In this document: one piece after another, positions 10,803 to 19,064 of the stretch
Numbering within the stretch: position 1 is the first letter of the stretch
How the letters are laid out: each line of letters begins with the position of its first letter
From: Marinomonas fungiae
GTDB taxonomy: Bacteria > Pseudomonadota > Gammaproteobacteria > Pseudomonadales > Marinomonadaceae
Assembly (NCBI RefSeq): GCF_001418205.1
Contig: NZ_LIQF01000013.1
Span: 1-64,000, forward strand
Direction: 5' to 3'
DNA length: 64,000 nt
Notes under the pieces: model-generated
Told to the model about the DNA's origin: nothing
Database searches by the model: none
The model's input: the letters and a program-made list of their open reading frames with translations, nothing else
Position numbers and translations under genes: made by a program

Positions 10803-11840
10803 ATGTCAGCAGCGATAAAACAGCGCCTAAAACTGCAAATGTTTTGGCCCACCTTCGACCCATTTCTATTTTGTGCGTTTCATAATGACCGCTTTCCTGA
10901 AGGTAATGGCACACTTGGCCCAGCTGCGTCGTTAGCGGGGCGAAACATTGGTCAAGACTTCGCAGATATTAATGGTTGGCGTATGTATCACGGTAGTAAG
11001 GTACCGGGCTTTCCAGCGCATCCGCATCGAGGTTTTGAGACAGTTACCATTGTTAACGAAGGCTTCGTCGATCATGCAGACTCTATGGGAGCAGCAGGGC
11101 GCTACGGTCAAGGGGACACGCAGTGGATGACGGCCGGAAAAGGTGTGCAACATTCGGAAATGTTTCCTTTAGTATACGAGGATAAACCTAACCCAATTGA
11201 GCTGTTTCAAGTTTGGCTGAACTTGCCAGCGAAAAGCAAAATGGTCGAACCTCATTTTGGCATGTTGTGGAACGAGCAAACCCCCGTCGCTAAACTGCAG
11301 GATAACGCGGGTAATGCAACGCAAGTCAAAATCGTGGCAGGCGCTTATAGGACCCCAGCGGGTGAGAATATTTTGCCCTTAGCGCCGCCACCGGATTCTT
11401 GGGCGGGTGATACCGATAATGAGGTTGCCATTTGGATAATTGACTTAGAGCCTAATGCCATATGGACACTGCCTGCTGCGAGTCGTGGCTTAAACCGTAC
11501 GCTGTATTTCTTTGAGGGGAAATCCGCCCAAATGGACGGCACAGATGTGTCGGTACAGGAAGCTTATGTGCTTGACAGTAGCATTAGTGCTGAGATTCAA
11601 AATACCGGAACCAAAGCTCGTTTCCTTTTGCTGCAAGGGCGTCCAATAAACGAGCCAGTACAACAGCACGGGCCATTTGTAATGAATACTCGTCAAGAAC
11701 TTCAGCAAGCATTTTCTGATTACCAGCGTACTCAGTTCGGTGGTTGGCCTTGGCAAGAGCATGATCAAACCCATGGTAAGGAGCAAGGTCGATTTGCCAA
11801 ATTTGCCGATGGTCGGGTCGAAGCGCCAAAACCGTCTTAA
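10803..11840 (+). CDS. pirin family protein
   Basis: 345 residues from the ATG at 10803, which has GGGAG ten bases upstream; an in-frame TTG at 10731 would add a stretch atypical of pirins. The N-terminal cupin carries the pirin metal ligands HPHRGFET (His73, His75) and GVQHSEM (His117, Glu119), in the spacing expected for a single Fe(II). Pirins act as redox-sensitive regulators or as quercetin 2,3-dioxygenases; the sequence does not tell which applies here. The C-terminal cupin is complete. Monocistronic by context. Confidence 0.9.
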   Translation: MSAAIKQRLKLQMFWPTFDPFLFCAFHNDRFPEGNGTLGPAASLAGRNIGQDFADINGWRMYHGSKVPGFPAHPHRGFETVTIVNEGFVDHADSMGAAGRYGQGDTQWMTAGKGVQHSEMFPLVYEDKPNPIELFQVWLNLPAKSKMVEPHFGMLWNEQTPVAKLQDNAGNATQVKIVAGAYRTPAGENILPLAPPPDSWAGDTDNEVAIWIIDLEPNAIWTLPAASRGLNRTLYFFEGKSAQMDGTDVSVQEAYVLDSSISAEIQNTGTKARFLLLQGRPINEPVQQHGPFVMNTRQELQQAFSDYQRTQFGGWPWQEHDQTHGKEQGRFAKFADGRVEAPKPS

Positions 11841-12060
11841 ACGCAACTATCCGCTTTGTGAATAAGGAAACACGGCTTAGCAAACTGGCATGGACGCCAA
11901 GTTCTTAGTTATCATTCTTCGAACGATTTAACAGCGTAAGGTATAAAATTAAGCATTCCGATTTGGAATGGTGGAGATTCTTATTATTCCTTTTACAAAT
12001 AGCAATTAGGGGCGCATTCTTCCCGCTATTAAATAAATCTTTAGGAATACATACTTCGAC

Positions 12061-12945
12061 ATGTGGATTTTTGTCACTCTGTTTGCCGCGACCTGTCAGG
12101 CTTTTCGTACCGCCCATCAAAAAACACTTTCCCAAGAGCAAGGTTTTCTGCATGCGACGATGGCACGCTCCTTATATGGTCTACCCTTGGTTACGCTTTA
12201 TCTAATCGTTTGCTGGTTCACAATAGGAAGTATCTCATTTCCTAATGCGCTGGTTTTTATCGCTTATGCGACGGCCTGTGCGGTGGCGCAGGTATTAGCA
12301 ACGTACTTGATGCTACGTGTGTTTCAGTCCGGGAGTTTTGCCTTGGGGACTTTGTTGGCTAAGACCGAGGCAGTTCTGGCCGCTTTGATTGGTATTCCAT
12401 TATTGCATCATTCTTTAAGTTTTATGGCTTGGATGGGCATTGTCTTGGGAGTGTTTGGGGCGCTGGTGATGAGCATTAAATTGCAAAACTTACGTCACGC
12501 TCACAAAGATATGTCTTTGATTGCAGGTCTTGGTAGTGGCTTATGTTTTGCGATTACCTCGGTCACTGCCTCGTTAGCCAGCCATTCTTTAGAAGGCTCG
12601 ATTATTACCAGCGCTGGCGTGACGTTATGGTATGTACTAGCTTTACAGTCGATAATTTTATGTGGCATCCAGATCATCTTAACTCAGGATATGCGAGCAC
12701 CGGTGAATCGATCTGTGAAGCTGAGTTGGAAAGTGGGTATTTTAAGTTCGCTTGGCTCGATAGGTTGGTTTACTGGTTTTGCATTGGTGAATCCTGCGTT
12801 GGTAAAAACCTTAGGGCAAGCGGAAATTTTGGGCACGCTTTACTTATCAAAACGCCGCTTTAATGAGCGCATCAGTGCGCAACAATGGTTAGGGGGCGTA
12901 ATGATTCTAGGCAGTGTGATTTTGGTAACGATGGCCACGATTTGA
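12061..12945 (+). CDS. DMT-superfamily (EamA-like) membrane transporter
   Basis: 294 residues, nearly all hydrophobic, with about ten predicted membrane segments in two similar halves, as in EamA/DMT exporters. The second half ends in a typical short helix-basic loop-helix (LSKRRFNERISAQQWLGGVM). The substrate cannot be read from sequence. The ATG at 12061 has only a weak AGGA upstream. The next gene begins 15 bases after its stop, so the two are probably co-transcribed. Confidence 0.82.
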   Translation: MWIFVTLFAATCQAFRTAHQKTLSQEQGFLHATMARSLYGLPLVTLYLIVCWFTIGSISFPNALVFIAYATACAVAQVLATYLMLRVFQSGSFALGTLLAKTEAVLAALIGIPLLHHSLSFMAWMGIVLGVFGALVMSIKLQNLRHAHKDMSLIAGLGSGLCFAITSVTASLASHSLEGSIITSAGVTLWYVLALQSIILCGIQIILTQDMRAPVNRSVKLSWKVGILSSLGSIGWFTGFALVNPALVKTLGQAEILGTLYLSKRRFNERISAQQWLGGVMILGSVILVTMATI

Positions 12946-12960
12946 TTGAGGAGCTCGATC

Positions 12961-13311
12961 ATGCAAAGTAATCATATTAATTATGTAGAGTTGCCCGCTA
13001 AGGACTTAGAAGCAAATAAGACGTTCTTTAGTCAATGCTTCGGCTGGCAATTTGAAGATTTCGGAGCGGACTACACGGCGTTCTCCAACTCAGGTTTGGA
13101 GGGCGGTTTCTTTAGCGCGGATTTCACCTCTCGACCACAGTCTGGCGCTGCATTAGTGGTGCTCTATAGCGATGCATTAGAAACCACGCTGGCGAATGTT
13201 GAGCGCTGTGGCGGCAGCATCGAACAGCCTATTTTTGAATTTCCTGGTGGCCGCCGTTTTCATTTTCTCGACCCTTGCGGCAATGAATGGGCGGTTTGGT
13301 CTAAACTATAA
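12961..13311 (+). CDS. VOC/glyoxalase-like protein
   Basis: 116 residues from the ATG at 12961, which has a strong GAGGAG seven bases upstream; the in-frame TTG at 12946 lies before the ribosome site and is rejected. The single domain has the vicinal oxygen chelate pattern: NYVELPAKDLEANKTFF at the start, GW..FGADY in the middle and FHFLDPCGNEWAVW at the end. The last motif holds the usual metal-ligand Glu region. It resembles small glyoxalase/bleomycin-resistance-like proteins of unknown substrate. It follows the DMT gene closely. Confidence 0.87.
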   Translation: MQSNHINYVELPAKDLEANKTFFSQCFGWQFEDFGADYTAFSNSGLEGGFFSADFTSRPQSGAALVVLYSDALETTLANVERCGGSIEQPIFEFPGGRRFHFLDPCGNEWAVWSKL

Positions 13312-13365
13312 ATCTTCCCACGTCCGTGCGGAGGAATCATGCTAGGCAGTAATGGAGGCACAGTA

Positions 13366-13566
13366 ATGAACTCAGTCTTAACGAACGAATTGATCGGTTG
13401 CCCTTATTGCGGCGAAACCATTGAGGTGTTGGTTGAAGCGTCAGATGAAAGTTATGAGTACATAGAGGACTGCCAAGTATGTTGTCGCCCGATAGTGTTT
13501 TCTGTGGACGTTAGCATTTCTGGCGAGCAGACACTGAGTGTCTACTCGGAGAATGAAAGCTTTTAA
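13366..13566 (+). CDS. CPXCG-motif cysteine-rich small protein
   Basis: 66 residues from the ATG at 13366, with GGAGG at 13354-13358. An upstream in-frame ATG at 13339 also has GAGG before it, but the shorter form matches the usual family length. Two cysteine pairs, CPYCG near the N-terminus and CQVCC about 30 residues later, suggest a zinc ribbon. The rest is acidic (EASDESYEYIEDC). The family is widespread in proteobacteria and its function is unknown. Confidence 0.85.
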   Translation: MNSVLTNELIGCPYCGETIEVLVEASDESYEYIEDCQVCCRPIVFSVDVSISGEQTLSVYSENESF

Positions 13567-13579
13567 GATAGGCTAGGAG

Positions 13580-13993
13580 TTAGCGCTTTTTGGTACTGTT
13601 TTTAAAGTCTACTTTGAAGTTTTTCAAATGCACATCTAAGGCATCACAGGAAATATTGATCTCACGTACGGACAAAAACAGTGAGTACAATAAGCAGGCG
13701 AGGCTGGCAGCAAAGATATAGCCACCAATTAGATCGTAATTCCAGTACAGCGCCATCATAGACACCACACACAAACAAAAGCTGATGACGCCAGCTTCCT
13801 GCATGCGTCGAATCAAATAGATGCGTTTTCGTAGATTGGCGATTTGTTGTTGAGTGCTTTCCGTACTGTGTTCGGGATCAAAGTTGCGAATTAGCGACGC
13901 CAGTGTGACGAAACGATTGGTGTAAGCAAGAAGCAACAACGACACGGCTGGGAAAAGCATGGCAGGTGTGGTCAGCGATATGGTCATATGCAT
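13580..13993 (-). CDS. DUF2721 membrane protein
   Basis: 137 residues. It opens with the family signature LTTPAMLFPAVSLLLLAYTN and RFVTLASLIR. Three hydrophobic segments (about 8-26, 70-87, 92-110) flank a basic cytoplasmic loop (LRKRIYLIRRMQEAG). Function unknown. It converges with the CPXCG gene, 13 bases between stops, and no terminator is visible between them. Confidence 0.83.
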   Translation of the reverse strand: MHMTISLTTPAMLFPAVSLLLLAYTNRFVTLASLIRNFDPEHSTESTQQQIANLRKRIYLIRRMQEAGVISFCLCVVSMMALYWNYDLIGGYIFAASLACLLYSLFLSVREINISCDALDVHLKNFKVDFKNSTKKR

Positions 13994-14105
13994 CTTCTGG
14001 TAGTAAATGGGGATACCAGAATCATCCTCTATGGTTGTAATGGTTTCAACCTGCCATGTGTGTTTTTCGAAGCTTAAGCGTTATTGTAAGTTTCGAAATC
14101 GCGTT

Positions 14106-15122
14106 TTATTCGTTTACTTCTCCGATGACTGACTGTGACCAGTTGGCTTGAATCTCTTCGAAGCCATAGCCCTGAGCTAGCAACCAATGGACCTTGGTAA
14201 AGGCCGCTTCAAGGGTGATGTCTTTGCCATCTAAAATCGACAAGCGATTTAACAGCGACCCCGCCGCATAAGCTCCTTGTGACGTTCCGCCGTGAGCACA
14301 TTGAGTCACATTGATAACGACTTTCTTGCGCGCTTGCATTGCCTCAAGAAATTCAACCAAATCTTGGTTGGAATCCGCGATATTGCCTGCACCATAGGTT
14401 TGTAAGATAACCGCTTTACATTGCGCATCCTCTAAAAAGCCTTGGTAAGCGCACTTGGGCAAACTTGGGTAGAGTGGAAGCACTCCCACACTGTTTTGTA
14501 AAAACTCATAATCACGAGCTTTGGGGGCCGCTGTGCGATGAGCATTCAACTGAGTGCCGATGAAGTTCTTGTGGATCGACAATTTTGCCAATGGCTCAGC
14601 ATTAAATGATTGAAATGCGGCAAAGTCATGGCTTGAAAATTTGGTCACTCGGTTGCCTTGCATCAGTGTGTGATGGAACAATACGGTTGCCATCCCAAAG
14701 CTTTCTTCAGCGGCAATTGCCAAGGCGGCTTCAAGATTGCTGATGCCATCACTACGACTCATACCCAACGGGATTTGAGAACCAGTAATGATGACGTTTT
14801 TGTCACAAGCACCAAGCATATAAGACAGCACCGATGCGGTGTAGGCTAGTGTATCCGTACCGTGCAACACGATAAAACCTGCGTAAGCAGACCAGTTTTG
14901 TTGCAAGGTGTCATAGATTTTGCTCCAGTGACTTGGCGTAATGTTCGAACTGTCAATCAATGGATTGAGTTCAATTACGTCAAATTCCGGTAGGCCATTC
15001 AAGCTGTCGCCAAGAGTTTCTTGAATACGGCTGGCAAGGCCTGCCGCTGGGGCAAGGCCTTGCTCGGTCGGCACCATACCAATGGTGCCGCCGGTGTAGA
15101 TAATAAGCAGTTTATCTGTCAC
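14106..15122 (-). CDS. ansA: L-asparaginase, type I (cytoplasmic)
   Basis: 338 residues, no signal peptide. It hydrolyses asparagine to aspartate and ammonia. The first nucleophile motif is YTGGTIG (Thr13) and the second catalytic motif is HGTDT (87-91), followed by LSYMLGACDKNVIITGSQIP. Length matches E. coli AnsA. The gene starts 16 bases after the aspA stop codon, so the aspartate it makes can pass to aspartase from the same transcript. Confidence 0.93.
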   Translation of the reverse strand: MTDKLLIIYTGGTIGMVPTEQGLAPAAGLASRIQETLGDSLNGLPEFDVIELNPLIDSSNITPSHWSKIYDTLQQNWSAYAGFIVLHGTDTLAYTASVLSYMLGACDKNVIITGSQIPLGMSRSDGISNLEAALAIAAEESFGMATVLFHHTLMQGNRVTKFSSHDFAAFQSFNAEPLAKLSIHKNFIGTQLNAHRTAAPKARDYEFLQNSVGVLPLYPSLPKCAYQGFLEDAQCKAVILQTYGAGNIADSNQDLVEFLEAMQARKKVVINVTQCAHGGTSQGAYAAGSLLNRLSILDGKDITLEAAFTKVHWLLAQGYGFEEIQANWSQSVIGEVNE

Positions 15123-15138
15123 TTTATCTCCTTGACGA

Positions 15139-16542
15139 TCAGCTTTTTGCCCGAGTGGGAGCGATCATATTTTCTGGCTTCAGCAATTCATTTAACTCAT
15201 CTTCGGTTAATAGTGCTTCTTCTAATATTAGCGATTTTACTGTCAGGCCGCTTAGCAATGCGCGACGTGCAATGCGTGAAGAATTGGCGTAACCGATACG
15301 AGGTACCAATGCTGTAATGATGCCAATGCTGTTTTCGACATGCGCCAAACATGCTTCTTGGTTGGCTTGGATGCCGCGGATACATTTGTGCTCTAGCATT
15401 TCGCACGCTTGCTTCAGCATTTTTAATGAGTTCAATAGATTATAGATAATCATTGGTTCCATGGCATTTAGCTGCAACTGACCTGCTTCAGCGGCTAATG
15501 TAACGGCCAAGTCAGAGGCCATTACCTGATACGCTGTTTGGTTCATGGCTTCTGGGATTACCGGGTTGACCTTACCCGGCATAATAGATGAACCAGGCTG
15601 CATTTCCGGTAGTTTAATCTCACCAAAGCCTGTACGCGGACCGCTTGATAGTAAGCGTAGGTCGTTGCTCATCTTGCTCAGTTTAATCGCCAAACGCTTT
15701 AAAATACCAGAGAAGAACACAAACGCACCCATGTCAGAAGTGGCTTCGACTAGGTTAGACGCAGGTACTAATGGCTTAGTTGAAATGGTCGCTAGCTTCT
15801 CCACCGCTTTCGCAGAATAGCCTTCAGGCGTGTTGATACCAGTACCGATTGCTGTACCACCAAGGTTTACTTCACACAGTAGCGCACAAGCTTCTTTAAT
15901 ACGATCAATGTCTTCGCCCAGGTTCACGGCAAAGGCATCAAACTCTTGACCAAGGGTCATAGGCACTGCGTCCTGCAGTTGGGTACGGCCCATTTTCAAA
16001 ACGTGAGCAAATTCTTTGCCTTTTTCTTCAAGAGCAGCTTTGAGGGAAGCTAAAGAAGGCACAAAATTGTCCGCTGCAAATTGAATACCCAGACACGCGG
16101 CCGTTGGGTAAGCATCGTTAGTGGACTGTGAGCGGTTAACATCGTCATTCGGGTGAAGGTGTTGGTAATCTCCCAAACTATGGCCTAGTTTGGTCAATGC
16201 AATGTTCGCAATGACTTCGTTGGCGTTCATGTTGGTGGATGTACCTGCGCCTCCTTGAATCACATCAACGATGAATTGGTCATGATATTGACCATTGATC
16301 AAGTCCTGACAGGCATACACAATGGCGTCGGCTTTGGTGTCATCTAGCAAACCAAAATCTTGGTTGGCACGAGCGGCCGCAGCTTTCACCATTGCCAGAG
16401 CTTTAATGAGCTCTGGGAAATGCGAAATAGGGACGCCTGTGATCGAGAAGTTTTGTGCCGCACGCAGGGTTTGGATGCCGTAGTAGGCATCCGCCGGAAC
16501 GTCTAAATTGCCAAGCAAGTCGTATTCAGAACGAGTATTCAT
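15139..16542 (-). CDS. aspA: aspartate ammonia-lyase
   Basis: 467 residues, the normal aspartase length. It converts aspartate to fumarate and ammonia. Motifs of the aspartase/fumarase superfamily are present: GGAGTSTNMNANEV (98-110), RSQSTNDAYPTA and the signature GSSIMPGKVNP (317-327). Separation from class II fumarase rests on overall resemblance to AspA and on the adjacent asparaginase. It lies between the symporter gene (upstream, with an intervening terminator) and ansA. Confidence 0.92.
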   Translation of the reverse strand: MNTRSEYDLLGNLDVPADAYYGIQTLRAAQNFSITGVPISHFPELIKALAMVKAAAARANQDFGLLDDTKADAIVYACQDLINGQYHDQFIVDVIQGGAGTSTNMNANEVIANIALTKLGHSLGDYQHLHPNDDVNRSQSTNDAYPTAACLGIQFAADNFVPSLASLKAALEEKGKEFAHVLKMGRTQLQDAVPMTLGQEFDAFAVNLGEDIDRIKEACALLCEVNLGGTAIGTGINTPEGYSAKAVEKLATISTKPLVPASNLVEATSDMGAFVFFSGILKRLAIKLSKMSNDLRLLSSGPRTGFGEIKLPEMQPGSSIMPGKVNPVIPEAMNQTAYQVMASDLAVTLAAEAGQLQLNAMEPMIIYNLLNSLKMLKQACEMLEHKCIRGIQANQEACLAHVENSIGIITALVPRIGYANSSRIARRALLSGLTVKSLILEEALLTEDELNELLKPENMIAPTRAKS

Positions 16543-16552
16543 AACAGCATCC

Positions 16553-16593
16553 TAAAAAATGGTGTGCAGCGATACCGAACACACTGCACACCC
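16553..16593 (-). terminator. rho-independent terminator between symporter and aspA
   Basis: Read on the minus strand, a 9-bp stem (16584-16592 with 16561-16569) with a 14-base loop is followed directly by ATTTTTTAGG. It lies in the 73-base gap between the symporter stop and the aspA start. It should end part of the symporter transcript, so aspA-ansA may be expressed at a different level or from read-through. Confidence 0.75.
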
Positions 16594-16615
16594 AAGGTGG
16601 AAAAAGTGTTCGTGC

Positions 16616-18031
16616 TTAGCGTTTAGGCCAAGCACTTTCATCCAAGTTAAGGTCAGGGAAGTCTTCCGCGGCAAAGGTAGGTGTTGTGACCCCCATTTTG
16701 CGTTGGTCTTCATAATGTTTCATGACACGCTTCGCTGGTTTAAACAGCAATGCTAGCGCAATCAAGTTCACCAAGGCCAATAGGCCCATGGTCAAATCTG
16801 CAAAGGCGAATACCGTACCTAGATCCAGAATGGCACCCACACAACATAGGCAAATGGTGATCACACGGAAGGCATTCATTACAAAATCATTGTTGCCACT
16901 ATGGGTGACGTAGCTAACGCTGTTTTCGCCCAAGTAGTAGTTATAAAGGATGGTGGAGAAGCCAAACAGCAACAGAGCAATACTCACAAATACGCGACCC
17001 CATTCCCCCAGATGCGTTGCCAGAGAAGCTTGAGTCAGAGCGACCCCTTGAACTGAAGAATCTTGGATACTTGGATCGTAAGCTGAGCCCAATAAAATGA
17101 TCAGAGCGGTACAAGTACACAGCAGGATGGTATCAATGAAGACTGAAAATGATTGTACAATACCTTGGTTGGCTGGGTGTGGAACGTAGGCCACCGCCGC
17201 AACGTTTGGTGCGCTACCGAGCCCCGCTTCGTTAGAGAACAAGCCACGTTTTACGCCCATCATGATGGCAGCACCGATACCACCACCGATGGCTGGCTCA
17301 AGTCCAAAAGCGCTTTTAACAATCAATTCCAACATGGCCGGGATTTCGGAAAGGTTTAGGGCAATCACGATAATCGCAATAAGTAGGTAGCCGCCAGCCA
17401 TGATAGGCACCAGTACTTCTGCAACTTGTGCGATACGTTTAACGCCGCCGAAAATGATAAGGCCTACCACTAACGCCAAACCGATACCGCTAAAGTACAG
17501 CGGGATACCAAAAGCATCTTCTAGAGAAGTTGCGACGGAGTAAGACTGAAGCGTCGTAAAAGCGATACCGAACGTTGCAAATAGTAGAATAGAAAAAATG
17601 ACGCTTAGCCATTTCCAGTGTTTACCAAGACCTCGCTCGATGTAAAACGCTGGACCTCCGCGGTAACTACCATCTTCTTCGGAGGACTTGTACATTTGGG
17701 CGAGAGTACATTCAAAAAAGCTGGTCGCCATGCCCATTAGGCCGACAATCCACATCCAGAAAATGGCACCAGGACCACCAAGGGTAATGGCGACTGCAAC
17801 CCCTGCGATATTGCCGCCACCAACTCGGCCGGCAACAGATAATACTAAGGCTTGAAAGGAGCTTAGGTGTTTGTCGTCATGTTGGCGGTTTTTGCATGAC
17901 AGGATGCTAAACATGTTGCCAAAATAACGAAATTGAACAAAACGAGAGGCGACAGTGAACCAAACACCTAAACCTATCAGTACGGCTATCAGCACTTTGC
18001 TCCATAGCAAGTCGCTAAGGATAGTTAACAT
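16616..18031 (-). CDS. alanine/glycine:cation symporter (AGCS family)
   Basis: 471 residues with about eleven membrane segments. The AGCS hallmarks are GGPGAIFWMWIVGLMGMATS with FFE following, GNIAGVA, and KRGLFSNEAGLGSAP. The family imports small neutral amino acids with sodium or protons; in this context asparagine, aspartate or alanine is plausible but not shown. The SD (AGGAGT, minus strand) lies just before the ATG at 18031 and can pair with an upstream copy of its complement. It is divergent from the regulator gene. Confidence 0.92.
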   Translation of the reverse strand: MLTILSDLLWSKVLIAVLIGLGVWFTVASRFVQFRYFGNMFSILSCKNRQHDDKHLSSFQALVLSVAGRVGGGNIAGVAVAITLGGPGAIFWMWIVGLMGMATSFFECTLAQMYKSSEEDGSYRGGPAFYIERGLGKHWKWLSVIFSILLFATFGIAFTTLQSYSVATSLEDAFGIPLYFSGIGLALVVGLIIFGGVKRIAQVAEVLVPIMAGGYLLIAIIVIALNLSEIPAMLELIVKSAFGLEPAIGGGIGAAIMMGVKRGLFSNEAGLGSAPNVAAVAYVPHPANQGIVQSFSVFIDTILLCTCTALIILLGSAYDPSIQDSSVQGVALTQASLATHLGEWGRVFVSIALLLFGFSTILYNYYLGENSVSYVTHSGNNDFVMNAFRVITICLCCVGAILDLGTVFAFADLTMGLLALVNLIALALLFKPAKRVMKHYEDQRKMGVTTPTFAAEDFPDLNLDESAWPKR

Positions 18032-18035
18032 AGAT

Positions 18036-18078
18036 ACTCCTAGTGATTTAATTGTATTTATTTGATTTGAGTAGGAGT
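18036..18078 (-). promoter_or_regulatory. inverted repeat able to mask the symporter ribosome site
   Basis: A 7-bp perfect inverted repeat (18036-18042 with 18072-18078) contains the symporter Shine-Dalgarno AGGAG in one arm. The spacer is 29 bases and AT-rich. Folding of the leader could limit translation, or the repeat could be an operator for the divergent regulator. Stability cannot be computed here. Confidence 0.35.
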
Positions 18079-18229
18079 GCTATTGAAACGAATTAGATGC
18101 GGAAAAGGGAGTTTGTAAATTGGTCTAAATAGATGTTATTTGGCGTATTAAAAGAGTCATCTAGCGCTACATTTGAGGTTTAACTACCCCTATGAAAGCG
18201 CTACTATGCGGACAATTAAGGGGGATTAT

Positions 18230-19042
18230 ATGAACGACAGCTTTCCGGAAAACTTACGCTTACTGTGCAGCTACTACAAATCCATTGCGGATGTGTGTCG
18301 ACGCTTGTCGATCAATCGTCCACAGTTCAACCGCTATTTAAGCGGTACTACCTTTCCATCCAACAGTACTCTACGTCGTATTTGTGACTTTTTTGGTGTA
18401 GAGGAACACGAAATCCTGTTGCCACACAGCCAGTTTAGGCGCTTGCTACAGGTGCGCCCCATTGCGGAACAAGAGCCAGTTGCGAGCACGCCAGAGCAGC
18501 AGTATTTCGATCAGCTTAATAGCATCGGTCAGCATGGCATTGATAAATATGTGGGTTATTACTTTGAGTACTACTTGTCAATGGCTTACCCAGGCAAGGT
18601 TCTACGCACTTTGGTTTGCCTAGAGCGTCAAGGAAATAAAACCTACTACCAACGCACGGAGAGATTGAACCCGCGAGCCACGGGAAAGCCCTTCCATGGT
18701 ATGTATAAAGGTGTCGTACAATTCCTAGGCGATCGTATTTTTTTACATGATTATGAAACCCTGACGAACTTAGAAATGACGCAAACCATTCTCTACCCAA
18801 CCTTTAAAAACCGGGTTGATCGTCTAACGGGCCTGCGATTAGGGGTGTCGGGAAGTGGTGAGCGTATGCCATGCTGTACTCGCGTGGTGTATGAATTTAT
18901 TGGTAAAGAAATTAAGCGTAATAAAGTTATGCGACTGCTTGGCTTATATGATTTTAATGATGAACGCTTAGACGATGATATTCGCGAGTCGATTAAAAAT
19001 GACATTGCTGATGGCGAATGGCATTTTAGAGCTCGCTTTTAA
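18230..19042 (+). CDS. XRE-type helix-turn-helix regulator
   Basis: 270 residues from the ATG at 18230, preceded by GGGGG; the in-frame upstream extension lacks a ribosome site. Residues 10-65 form an XRE-like helix-turn-helix (SIADVCRRLSINRPQFNRYL, then FPSNSTLRRICDFFGVEEHE). The C-terminal 190 residues do not match a sensor domain I know by name; they contain two cysteines in GERMPCCTRVVYE. Divergent from the symporter gene and 22 bases before the amidase, so it probably controls this amino-acid utilisation locus. Confidence 0.8.
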   Translation: MNDSFPENLRLLCSYYKSIADVCRRLSINRPQFNRYLSGTTFPSNSTLRRICDFFGVEEHEILLPHSQFRRLLQVRPIAEQEPVASTPEQQYFDQLNSIGQHGIDKYVGYYFEYYLSMAYPGKVLRTLVCLERQGNKTYYQRTERLNPRATGKPFHGMYKGVVQFLGDRIFLHDYETLTNLEMTQTILYPTFKNRVDRLTGLRLGVSGSGERMPCCTRVVYEFIGKEIKRNKVMRLLGLYDFNDERLDDDIRESIKNDIADGEWHFRARF

Positions 19043-19064
19043 TATTAAAAAGGATGGATGCATT

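Noticed and set aside
11905..12153. Minus-strand 82-codon frame across the DMT gene start
   Set aside because: No SD, no recognisable product, and it overlaps the DMT transporter coding region.
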